Made by a program: the position numbers and the translations under genes. From assembly GCA_039024435.1 (NCBI GenBank), contig JBCCQH010000178.1, positions 1-8,086 of the forward strand: a stretch of DNA of 8,086 nucleotides, written 5' to 3'. Below, piece after piece: positions 1 through 6,189 of the stretch. A model generated the notes under the pieces. The model was not told the origin of the DNA, made no database searches, and saw only the letters and a program-made list of their open reading frames with translations. The stretch is from JBCCQH01 sp039024435 (GTDB taxonomy: Bacteria > Bacteroidota > Bacteroidia > J057 > JADKCL01). The number at the start of each line of letters is the position of its first letter. The first letter of the stretch is position 1.

Positions 1-770
1 GATCGGTTTTGCGGCTTCGGCCGCGCGCTTCGCCGAAGTGACGCAGTTGGATACGGCGGCGGTGGGCCAGCGGCTGGTGTTGCAGGAGGCTTTGGCTTTG
101 CCCGACGGGGGCGGGGAGATTGAGCTTTGGTACGCGGGGGCGCGGATCGATCGGGTCGTGTACGGTGATTTTCATGGGCTTGTGGCCGAGAATGATTATC
201 TTTCTCCTGCCCTGCTCGATTCGCTCGGGCAGCGCCGTTCTTTGAATGGCTTGCGCAGGATTGTCGGCGGTTCGATGGGGATTGGGTCGGTGATCGGACC
301 GGTTTCCAGTTCAGGAACCATCTATGTTGAGCCTGTGGTGCAGCCCTGGCAGGGGCGGTACGCCTTGTTCCGTGGCCAAAAGGCCTACGAAGAGGCGAAT
401 CACCTGGGCAACGTGCTCGCGGTGGTGTCGGATTTGAAGTTGGGCCGGGAGATCGGTATGGCGGATAGTGTGGTGGATTTCTACGTGGCGGACGTGCGGT
501 CGCTCAGCGATTACTGGCCGTTTGGGGCGCCCTTGCAGGAACGGCAGTTTGGGGCGGAGCGGTATCGGTTTGGGTTCAATGGCAAGGAAGATGATCCCCG
601 ATGGATGGGCGCAGGTGTGGCGATTGACTATGGATTCCGCGTGCAGGACGCACGGGTGGGGCGGTTTTTGAGTGTGGATCCGTTGCGGGCGGAGTATCCT
701 ATGCTGACGACTTATCAGTATGCGAGTAATACGCCGATCCAGGCTATTGATTTGGATGGGTTAGAGGCAA
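1..770 (+). repeat. RHS core duplication, copy 1
   Basis: The DNA encoding the RHS core here recurs at 2212-2981 with a constant offset of 2211 bases and no indels at the points checked. Identity is patchy: moderate over roughly the first 240 bases, high from about 240, and 117 bp at 461-577 with a single mismatch. It falls off again after the FGF codons and ends around the GLE codons, where the two tips become unrelated. The repeat may begin before the window. Confidence 0.93.
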
Positions 771-1561
771 AACAGAGCACCCAAGCTGGAAAAGGCAATT
801 CGGAATCCGAAAACTATTTGCAAACGAATCCCAGCCAACTAGAGGCATTAGACCGCCCAAACACCCTCTTTACAGGCGTAGATGGCAAAGTTCTAGAACC
901 AAAATCAAAGCCTAAGGATGTGGAAAAGAAACCGCCATCGAGCAGATGGACAGCACTTGGTAGACTAGCTGCACGTTTTACGGCTTTCATTGCATTCATG
1001 CGACCTCTGGAGGCCAATCCGACTCCATATCCTGCATTAGAAATACGTGCACAATCCGACTATTCAAGAATCACTACAACGAGCACCGATCCCGAAAAAT
1101 ACACTGATGCAGAACTTCTTACCATGAGAAACCAAGCAATGGTCAATGGATTAGCCAGTTTATCCTATCAGCATCAGCAAGCCCTTCACCGGGGAAATAG
1201 AAGATTGTTGGAGCTCTTTAGAGCCCAATTTGGAGCAGGAAGCCGTGAATTTAAAGGATATAGTTTTGCTGCTACTTGCGACGTAAGTGATATCGAATCT
1301 GGTTGCGTAAAGGTTGCAGATAGATTGGTAAGAAGGCTTGGAGAGGAGGCACAATATTTGCAGATCACCTCACACGTGGGATTAGGCGAAGTATTGGGAA
1401 AACCCTCGGGGTGGGTTTTTCATGTTGCCGCATATAAAGATGGTATTGTCTTCGACAAATTGACGGGCAAGGAAGGCATGGCTTTACAAAACTATATGCA
1501 ATTGTTCGATGTCGCGCCATATTTGAAATTTGAGGTAGTTAAGATTAGAACTGTTAAATAA
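2..1561 (+). CDS. RHS core protein with papain-like C-terminal toxin tip (5' partial)
   Basis: This is the C-terminal part of an RHS polymorphic toxin. The frame is open to the window edge, so the GTG at 38 is only an internal valine codon; residues below are counted from it. The RHS-associated core runs to about residue 243, with FNGKE at 180-184, GRFLSVDPL at 208-216 and DLDGLE at 238-243. DLDGLE sits where RHS proteins carry the DPxGL-type self-cleavage motif that frees the tip inside the shell. After it the base composition drops from GC-rich to AT-rich and a tip of about 264 residues begins. Its last third has Cys423 (SGCVKVAD), His462 (FHVAAY) and Asp473 (VFDKLTG), in the order of papain-fold toxins (Tox-PL type), so a protease or deamidase is plausible. 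That assignment rests on motif order only. A candidate immunity gene follows 5 bp downstream. The RHS call is firm; the enzymatic class is tentative. Confidence 0.88.
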   Translation: MGFAASAARFAEVTQLDTAAVGQRLVLQEALALPDGGGEIELWYAGARIDRVVYGDFHGLVAENDYLSPALLDSLGQRRSLNGLRRIVGGSMGIGSVIGPVSSSGTIYVEPVVQPWQGRYALFRGQKAYEEANHLGNVLAVVSDLKLGREIGMADSVVDFYVADVRSLSDYWPFGAPLQERQFGAERYRFGFNGKEDDPRWMGAGVAIDYGFRVQDARVGRFLSVDPLRAEYPMLTTYQYASNTPIQAIDLDGLEAKQSTQAGKGNSESENYLQTNPSQLEALDRPNTLFTGVDGKVLEPKSKPKDVEKKPPSSRWTALGRLAARFTAFIAFMRPLEANPTPYPALEIRAQSDYSRITTTSTDPEKYTDAELLTMRNQAMVNGLASLSYQHQQALHRGNRRLLELFRAQFGAGSREFKGYSFAATCDVSDIESGCVKVADRLVRRLGEEAQYLQITSHVGLGEVLGKPSGWVFHVAAYKDGIVFDKLTGKEGMALQNYMQLFDVAPYLKFEVVKIRTVK

Positions 1562-1566
1562 TTATT

Positions 1567-1881
1567 ATGGAAGCCCAAATACTTGAATTGCTACGCATGC
1601 TAAAGCGGTATCCCGGTACTTTTATGAGATCACCGGTCAACTTTGAGAATTATGTCGCCTTCATCAGCGGACTTTTCTCTGGTGTTCGTTTCTCAAATGG
1701 AATCCGATACGAACGGGAGATTTCTGAATGGTATCAATCTCGAGTTGCCGAGCGTGCTTCAAATATGGTATGGTTTGATCAATTTAACCGGGAACATCAA
1801 AAGGAAAACGACTATTCCAAATCCATCTTGCTGCTTGATACCTTAATCGAATTCTTTGAGCAATATCGATCTTCCGATTGA
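1567..1881 (+). CDS. candidate immunity protein for the first RHS tip
   Basis: A 104-residue soluble protein with no signal peptide or membrane segment, starting at the ATG 5 bp after the toxin stop and almost certainly co-transcribed with it. Polymorphic toxin genes are normally followed directly by their immunity gene, so position is the main evidence that it protects the producer by binding the upstream tip. The N-terminal stretch KRYPGTFMRSPVNFENY, followed by FISGLF, loosely recalls small immunity-like proteins that begin with an RPGMYIG-type motif, then a helix and a FxxGY segment. This is a remembered resemblance, not a search result. The C-terminus (LLLDTLIEFFEQY) is predicted helical. 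Its AT-rich composition matches the toxin tip rather than the core, which fits transfer of tip and immunity gene as one unit. Confidence 0.7.
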   Translation: MEAQILELLRMLKRYPGTFMRSPVNFENYVAFISGLFSGVRFSNGIRYEREISEWYQSRVAERASNMVWFDQFNREHQKENDYSKSILLLDTLIEFFEQYRSSD

Positions 1882-1907
1882 CCATTGGAAAAGAGGCAAC
1901 CGTCCAC

Positions 1908-2040
1908 AAACGCGACAGCAATCGCAGCAAATGCGCGAGCTCATGCACCTTCCTTCAGTTGAGCGCTAGAGCGAGTGCGGAGAACGCAGTGCCATGTTAC
2001 ACTTGCGGACATGGCAGTCGCCACAGCCGAAAAATGGTGG
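1908..2040. repeat. dispersed intergenic repeat, copy A
   Basis: Non-coding stretch between the first immunity gene and the truncated second RHS copy. It matches 5134-5254 in order: a 38-base gapless block (1909-1946 against 5136-5173, 31 identities), then gcgagtgcggaga at 1971 followed by a near-identical cgc-gtgc tail, then gcagtcgcc at 2014-2022, then an A-run and tgg. Spacing between blocks varies, which suggests a diverged mobile or structured intergenic element rather than a coding duplication. Nothing gene-like is visible between 1882 and 2128. Confidence 0.75.
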
Positions 2041-2128
2041 GCCTTGTCCACGATGGAACTCATTGAGGAATTGATCAATTCTAGCGGCTTGGCTAGAAAA
2101 TGGTGGTGGAGAGTGGATTCCCCGCTAG

Positions 2129-2341
2129 ATGGACCTTTCGCAGCTGGAAGTGATCTGTGACGGGGATACCGTGACGCTGAGTGGAACGCTGGGTGCCGAG
2201 GAGGAACTGGTGATCGGATTTGCAGGGAGCAATGCACGCTTTGCCGAGGTGACACAATTGGATACCGTTGCGGTGGGTCAGCGCCTGGTGCTGCAAGAGG
2301 TCCCGGAATTGCCCGATGACGGGGCGGAGATCGAGCTGTGA
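2129..2341 (+). pseudogene. 5' fragment of the second RHS copy, ended by an in-frame TGA
   Basis: A 70-residue frame beginning at ATG 2129 (MDLSQLEVICDG) and ending at TGA 2339-2341. From residue 29 or so it aligns with the first RHS copy, sharing GFA, RFAEVTQLDT, VGQRLVLQE and EIEL. The stop replaces the TGG tryptophan codon at 128-130 of copy 1. The frame then continues without any shift into the next RHS segment, so a single base change splits the gene. By itself it holds too little of the core to be useful. It is best read as the head of an orphan cassette that is not translated as one protein unless the stop is read through. Confidence 0.75.
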
Positions 2342-2981
2342 TTCAGCGGGGAATTGGTGGATCGTGTGATCTATGGCGAATTCCATTCGCTTGTGGCGGA
2401 GAATGACTATCTTCCTGATAGCTTGCTCGATACCTTGAGCGGGCGCCGTTCTTTGAATGGCTTGCGCAGGATTGTCGGCGGTTCCATCGGGATCGGGTCG
2501 GTGATCGGGCCGGTTGTCAGCTCGAGAACCATCAATGTCGAACCTGTGGTGCAGCCCTGGCAGGGGCGGTATGCCTTGTTCCGTGGCCAAAAGGTCTACG
2601 AAGAGACAAATCACCTGGGCAATGTGCTCGCGGTAGTGTCGGATTTGAAATTGGGCCGGGAAAGCGGTGTGGCGGATAGTGTGGTGGATTTCTACGTGGC
2701 GGACGTGCGGTCGCTCAGCGATTACTGGCCGTTTGGGGCGCCGTTGCAGGAACGGCAGTTTGGGGCGGAGCGGTATCGGTTTGGGTTCCAGCGCCAAGAG
2801 CATGACGATGAAGTGATGGGCCTGGGGAATGCGGTGTCGTTTAAGCATCGGGTGCAGGATGCACGGCTGGGGCGGTTTTTGAGCGTGGATCCGTTGGCGC
2901 CGGAGTATCCTTGGTACAGTCCTTATCAGTTTGCGGGGAATAGAGCAATTCAAGCACTAGAATTGGAAGGCTTAGAACCTG
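2129..2981 (+). repeat. RHS core duplication, copy 2
   Basis: Second copy of the RHS core DNA. Alignment to copy 1 is visible from 2212, which matches the first base of the window. The stretch 2129-2211 reads as RHS-like protein in the same frame, but its counterpart lies outside the window. An in-frame TAG at 2126-2128 sits just before the ATG at 2129, so the copy is truncated and not the end of a longer RHS gene. Homology stops at the GLE codons near 2975. Confidence 0.9.
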
Positions 2982-3805
2982 TATCTGCCGGAAAAAACGA
3001 GAGTAAACATGCCACAATTGAGCAGGATGCAACAAACACAACACAGGCCAACTTCGAACGAAACGGTTATTACGTCGACCATGTCGGGCCAGAGAACGAT
3101 TTAATAATCGATCCTGTATTAATCGTGGACGTCAGTAACGCTGCACAGAATGAGCTAAGATCGGGCAAAAGTAGTTCTACGAGAAGATTATCAGTTCGTT
3201 CTCGTACTCATAATAGTGAGTATAAGATTGGAGAATATCCTTTTACTCCCTATGAATGGCACGTGTTGAATTACAAGGAAAAGCTCTATTCTTGGGGTAA
3301 CTGGGGACGCAGTGGAGGATGCATTACCTGCGCCCGCGAAATAGAATTCGGGAATCAAGTATATCGCCTTAATTCGGAAGGTGAGATTTCAGGTAAACGG
3401 ATCAGGACCAACGATCTTGTACTCCCACTGGTTCCAACCATTGTCGCTACTCCTTTGAATGTTTCGAATATAGCAAGAGTAGAATCGTTTATGCAGAAAA
3501 AAGGAGGTTGGTTCAATGGAGCAAATTCAGGAATCTGGGTACGTAGCCATTATACGAACCAAGCTATGGCGATTCGAACAGCTGAATACTATTTCAAAAA
3601 GGCTAATGGAGGGGTTTATCAGTCTACACAAAGAACAAATGGTATTATTCACGCAGCAAAAGATCGCAGCAATGGACTAAGCGTTGGAATTCGATATTTC
3701 AATACTAATTCCCCCCCTCACCCAACTTTCGGAACCCCTGCTGCTACAATAACTATATCAAATTCTCGAACAGGCATTACCACCATATATAAGTTCAATT
3801 ATTAA
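2354..3805 (+). CDS. RHS core fragment with a distinct C-terminal toxin tip (orphan tip cassette)
   Basis: The second RHS copy, in the same frame as 2129-2341 but after the TGA. The first available start is a TTG at 2354, which is weak, so real translation is uncertain. Residues 1-208 are RHS core, with GRFLSVDPL at 173-181. Two conserved blocks have drifted: FNGKE reads FQRQE (145-149) and DLDGLE reads ELEGLE (203-208), losing both acidic Asp residues near the expected cleavage point. The tip (209-483, about 275 residues) is AT-rich, intact and unrelated to the first tip. I do not recognise its family. It contains His303-x16-Ser-Gly-Gly-Cys323, which resembles the active-site spacing of L,D-transpeptidases, but no other part of that fold is evident. 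A candidate immunity gene starts at the next base. It probably serves as a silent tip reservoir, or as an orphan toxin gene. Confidence 0.8.
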   Translation: MVDRVIYGEFHSLVAENDYLPDSLLDTLSGRRSLNGLRRIVGGSIGIGSVIGPVVSSRTINVEPVVQPWQGRYALFRGQKVYEETNHLGNVLAVVSDLKLGRESGVADSVVDFYVADVRSLSDYWPFGAPLQERQFGAERYRFGFQRQEHDDEVMGLGNAVSFKHRVQDARLGRFLSVDPLAPEYPWYSPYQFAGNRAIQALELEGLEPVSAGKNESKHATIEQDATNTTQANFERNGYYVDHVGPENDLIIDPVLIVDVSNAAQNELRSGKSSSTRRLSVRSRTHNSEYKIGEYPFTPYEWHVLNYKEKLYSWGNWGRSGGCITCAREIEFGNQVYRLNSEGEISGKRIRTNDLVLPLVPTIVATPLNVSNIARVESFMQKKGGWFNGANSGIWVRSHYTNQAMAIRTAEYYFKKANGGVYQSTQRTNGIIHAAKDRSNGLSVGIRYFNTNSPPHPTFGTPAATITISNSRTGITTIYKFNY

Positions 3806-4174
3806 ATGGAATCTGAAAAAAATAAGCACCCCGATGAACAATTGATCAAAAAATTGCTTGGTTTCGCCTATGATGATTGGGGAGATATGCATGTTTACGT
3901 AAACGAGCTTCAAGGATCATTGTCACTATCCGCCCCCGATACAAAGATCAAAGAAACCTTTTTTGACCTTTTTATCATTTTCATCAACAACGAATGGATC
4001 ATCTGTTCAGATCCTGAGACAAGCAACTCTTCGGACGGTACAGTAAGCGGGATAAAAGCCGTAGCGCTGATTGAGGAACGCTGGAAACAGATCGCTTATT
4101 CGCTTCCCGACTTTGGTGAAATCATGTGGTTTACATTAACTGAGAAAGGAAAGCAAAAATACAATGAATTATGA
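3806..4174 (+). CDS. candidate immunity protein for the second RHS tip
   Basis: A 122-residue protein whose ATG directly follows the TAA of the toxin frame, with no intervening base, as expected for a toxin-immunity pair. It has no signal peptide. The hydrophobic run FFDLFIIFI near residues 52-60 is too short and too mixed for a clear membrane helix. It looks soluble with many acidic residues: EQLIKKLLGF near the start, an Asp/Ser-rich middle (SDPETSNSSDG) and a C-terminal WFTLTEKGKQKY segment. It shares no obvious similarity with the first candidate immunity protein, consistent with each tip having its own partner. The role is inferred from position alone; no family is recognised. Confidence 0.65.
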   Translation: MESEKNKHPDEQLIKKLLGFAYDDWGDMHVYVNELQGSLSLSAPDTKIKETFFDLFIIFINNEWIICSDPETSNSSDGTVSGIKAVALIEERWKQIAYSLPDFGEIMWFTLTEKGKQKYNEL

Positions 4175-4195
4175 ATTAGAAGATCAGAAGCATAA

Positions 4196-4411
4196 TTTTT
4201 GCCATTCTTTTTCCTACAATGCCCCAGGAACATACGATTGGTCGCAAAATCGATTCCGCTAACAGTCGCTTACAACGGAACAGACACATAGTTTGCAATC
4301 CTGCCAAAGGGCATAAGTCTCAACGCTCGACCCACAAGAATAACAAAACATGAATCATTCAAAAGCCGCGGAGGTAGAATACACCAAAATAGTTTCAAAG
4401 AGAATTTTTGA
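4196..4411 (+). pseudogene. possible relic of a third toxin C-terminal tail
   Basis: Between the second immunity gene and the next gene, one frame reads as protein-like sequence from 4196 to a TGA at 4409-4411, with one internal TAG at 4289-4291. Upstream of the TAG it ends SIPLTVAYNGTDT; downstream it reads FAILPKGISLNARPTRITKHE and then FKSRGGRIHQNSFKENF. The Arg/Lys/Gly/His-rich ending with HQN resembles tails of polymorphic-toxin nuclease domains. It overlaps the start of the gene at 4350 in another frame, so part of the signal could be a shadow. Taken as a decayed tip it would explain the orphan gene that follows. This is an interpretation from appearance only. Confidence 0.3.
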
Positions 4412-4895
4412 GAACAGTTACCTGAATGGGTTTCATCCAGTTTCAAAGAAGGACTTGACAGACTTAGAAATTGATTGGGCACGCATTGATGTTCCAACTT
4501 TTTATTCGCATAACTACAATTTTTACCCAGTCTTACACTGTGGATACCTGTTCTTATGCTCCTTAACCCTATTGCGCAATATGAATTTAGACGATATCGT
4601 TTCGATCATTTGCTCGATCAAAGTTAGTAGGAAGCGTTTCGGCTTTGCTAAATGGATGGCCAATTACCTTGGAATCTCAATCCCAAAAATACTTTTTGAA
4701 AGAGGATACAATTGTATGGGCGACTCTTCGAAACCATTGAAAGGATTGGAAAAAGTAAGTTTTGCCTTTTTCGAGGTCTTGAGCGAAGAATTCGACGACT
4801 TTACCATGGAAAAAATAGGATTGAGTCAGAAACTGATCCAAAGTAAGCGCGAATCGCTTGCTAGGGCAGGGATGAGTAAGTTTCTTATTGATTAG
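4350..4895 (+). CDS. hypothetical protein, possibly an orphan immunity protein
   Basis: A 181-residue protein of no family I recognise, starting at the only in-frame ATG near the 5' end. It has a charged N-terminal helix (KAAEVEYTKIVSKRIFENSY) and an aromatic/hydrophobic centre (FYSHNYNFYP, then LHCGYLFLCSLTLL around residues 62-75). A helical C-terminal half contains FAFFEVLSEEFDDF. The hydrophobic centre is short and contains Cys and Gly, so a membrane span is possible but not convincing. Its AT-rich composition matches the toxin tips and immunity genes and differs from the GC-rich flanks. Small AT-rich genes trailing an RHS cassette array are often orphan immunity genes left after tip replacement. 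That is the most likely role here but is unproven. Confidence 0.6.
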   Translation: MNHSKAAEVEYTKIVSKRIFENSYLNGFHPVSKKDLTDLEIDWARIDVPTFYSHNYNFYPVLHCGYLFLCSLTLLRNMNLDDIVSIICSIKVSRKRFGFAKWMANYLGISIPKILFERGYNCMGDSSKPLKGLEKVSFAFFEVLSEEFDDFTMEKIGLSQKLIQSKRESLARAGMSKFLID

Positions 4896-5133
4896 TTGCG
4901 TGAATCCATGCTTCGGGCAATGGCAACGGCCCTCCTGGATGGAAAATGAACCGACGGGTCCCTTACTCACAATGCCAATCGTTCGGGAAAATTGTTGATG
5001 ACTAAATTACGCAGCGCAGACTTCACCGATGCCGAAAAGCTTAGCTTCCAAGCGCCTTGCCCTACCCACGTGTATGCCGACATGCGGTGGCCGCCTTGCG
5101 GCCACCGAGTATCGCAGCCCGCTGGGATGTGCC
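4896..5133. other. intergenic region with a strong hairpin
   Basis: No gene is visible here. The notable element is a 10-bp perfect inverted repeat at 5085-5094 and 5098-5107 (cggtggccgc, loop ctt, gcggccaccg), directly upstream of the second dispersed repeat. It lacks a following T-run, so it is not a standard intrinsic terminator in the plus direction. It may belong to the repeat element or mark a transcript end after the gene at 4350. Confidence 0.45.
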
Positions 5134-5254
5134 CCAACGCGGCAGCGATCGCAGCGATTGTTTGAGCTCATGCCGCCCCGCGGCATAGCGAGTGCGGAGA
5201 GCGCGGTGCGGCCGGTGCCGGGCACCGGGCCGCAGTCGCCCACATAAAAAGTGG
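5134..5254. repeat. dispersed intergenic repeat, copy B
   Basis: Matches copy A at 1908-2040 in the same block order. It also contains two clear hairpins: tgccgc-ccc-gcggca at 5171-5185 and the palindrome ccggtgcc-g-ggcaccgg at 5212-5228. In copy A the equivalent internal segments are not conserved, so the hairpins are less evident there. The element separates the RHS toxin block from the eCIS-type effector. The ORFs crossing it in several frames are low-complexity GC-rich shadows. Confidence 0.75.
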
Positions 5255-5332
5255 TTTGGGGTTACCCGCAATCGGAAGGGGCCAAGGAGACAATCCGATT
5301 CTTCCGCCCTCTGCCAAGGTGCCTGCATTTCG

Positions 5333-5364
5333 GTTGAGTTATTCACGGGCATTGGCTATATTGG
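5333..5364 (+). promoter_or_regulatory. candidate Bacteroidota-type promoter for the effector gene
   Basis: GTTG at 5333-5336, 20 bases, then TATATTGG at 5357-5364. Bacteroidota primary promoters have TTTG near -33 and TAnnTTTG near -7 with about 19-21 bases between; each box here has one mismatch. A start site near 5371 would give a leader of roughly 40 bases to the ATG at 5413. Plausible but unverified. Confidence 0.3.
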
Positions 5365-5412
5365 TATTAGCGAAAGGCAGAGTTGGGCGGCAAAACACCA
5401 AAAGAATCAAGT

Positions 5413-6189
5413 ATGCGGACAGTTGAAAACCGGAGCCAAAATCACACTTTGCAAGCGGTGGCGCCGGCAAAGATGCACTTGAAAGGCGGAGGTAAGGCAA
5501 GCCATCCCTTGGTCGATGATCGTCCGGGGGCGATTGCCCAGCGCAGGCGGCAAGCGATGGCTGACAACAGTCCGCAAGTAAAAAGAATGGCGCAATTGCA
5601 GGCGATGGTGGACCGGCAGACGCGGTCTGCCCCCGTGCCGCGGCCCAGGACGCGCCCCTTGTCCGGGGCAGGGGGTGGGGTAATCCAGCGGGTCACTACG
5701 ATGACTGTTACCAATACCACTGACAATTACAGCAGTGGTTGGGTCCAAGCGGAAACCCGGAGTACGGGCGTGGATTCGGGACCGCAGCGAGAAGCCCAGG
5801 ATGTTGCGGCCCTCGCTGGTGGCAGTTGGGTAGGCGGGCACATGATCAATGACCGTTTGGGCGGGTCCGGTGGATTCAGCAACATCGTCCCAATTACCTC
5901 TTCGATGAACGGTCAACACCGCACCGTCGAGAATGCGGCCCAACGGGTCGTCGGAAATGGCAATGGTCCCAACGAGGTCCGCTACCGCATGAACATCCTC
6001 AACCGGACCGACTACACCATCACGCCGAATAACGATGTGATCAACAACCTTCCGGATCAGTTTCAGCAGCACTACGACTACCGGACCAAGGAAGTACAAG
6101 CGGGGGGTACCCAAAGTCGGCCGATCCCGTACCAGGCGGCGGGTCCCATCACGACCGTCAATGGCCAGGTGCTCAATATGGCCGTATGA
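5413..6189 (+). CDS. eCIS-type effector: VDDRPxAIAQ leader plus nuclease-like domain
   Basis: A 258-residue protein started at ATG 5413, preferred over an in-frame TTG at 5383 because related leaders begin close to such a Met. Residues 34-67 carry the leader VDDRPGAIAQRR, then ADNSPQVKRMAQLQAM. This signature is common at the N-terminus of proteins associated with extracellular contractile injection systems and usually precedes a DUF4157 domain. Here DUF4157 (HExxH) is absent: a basic Pro/Arg linker (70-82) and GGGVIQRV (87-94) lead straight to the C-terminal domain. That domain has GGHMINDRLGGSGGFSNIVP at 141-160, then MNGQH at 165-169 and VEN at 172-174. The His143/Asp147/Asn157/Asn166/His169 layout resembles the GHL...D.GG...N..P...N..H pattern of His-Me-type nuclease toxins, so DNA or RNA cleavage is likely. 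No immunity gene follows, as is usual for eCIS payloads. Confidence 0.78.
   Translation: MRTVENRSQNHTLQAVAPAKMHLKGGGKASHPLVDDRPGAIAQRRRQAMADNSPQVKRMAQLQAMVDRQTRSAPVPRPRTRPLSGAGGGVIQRVTTMTVTNTTDNYSSGWVQAETRSTGVDSGPQREAQDVAALAGGSWVGGHMINDRLGGSGGFSNIVPITSSMNGQHRTVENAAQRVVGNGNGPNEVRYRMNILNRTDYTITPNNDVINNLPDQFQQHYDYRTKEVQAGGTQSRPIPYQAAGPITTVNGQVLNMAV

Noticed and set aside
2093..2953. Minus-strand open frame of 286 codons
   Set aside because: It lies opposite the RHS core and gives a His/Pro/Arg-rich low-complexity translation typical of antisense frames in GC-rich genes.
4164..4262. 32-codon frame overlapping the end of the second immunity gene
   Set aside because: Short and without recognisable features; the overlapping frame at 4196-4411 looks more protein-like.
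5383..5412. Upstream TTG start for the effector
   Set aside because: The ATG at 5413 gives the usual short distance from Met to the VDDRP leader; the extra ten residues add nothing recognisable.
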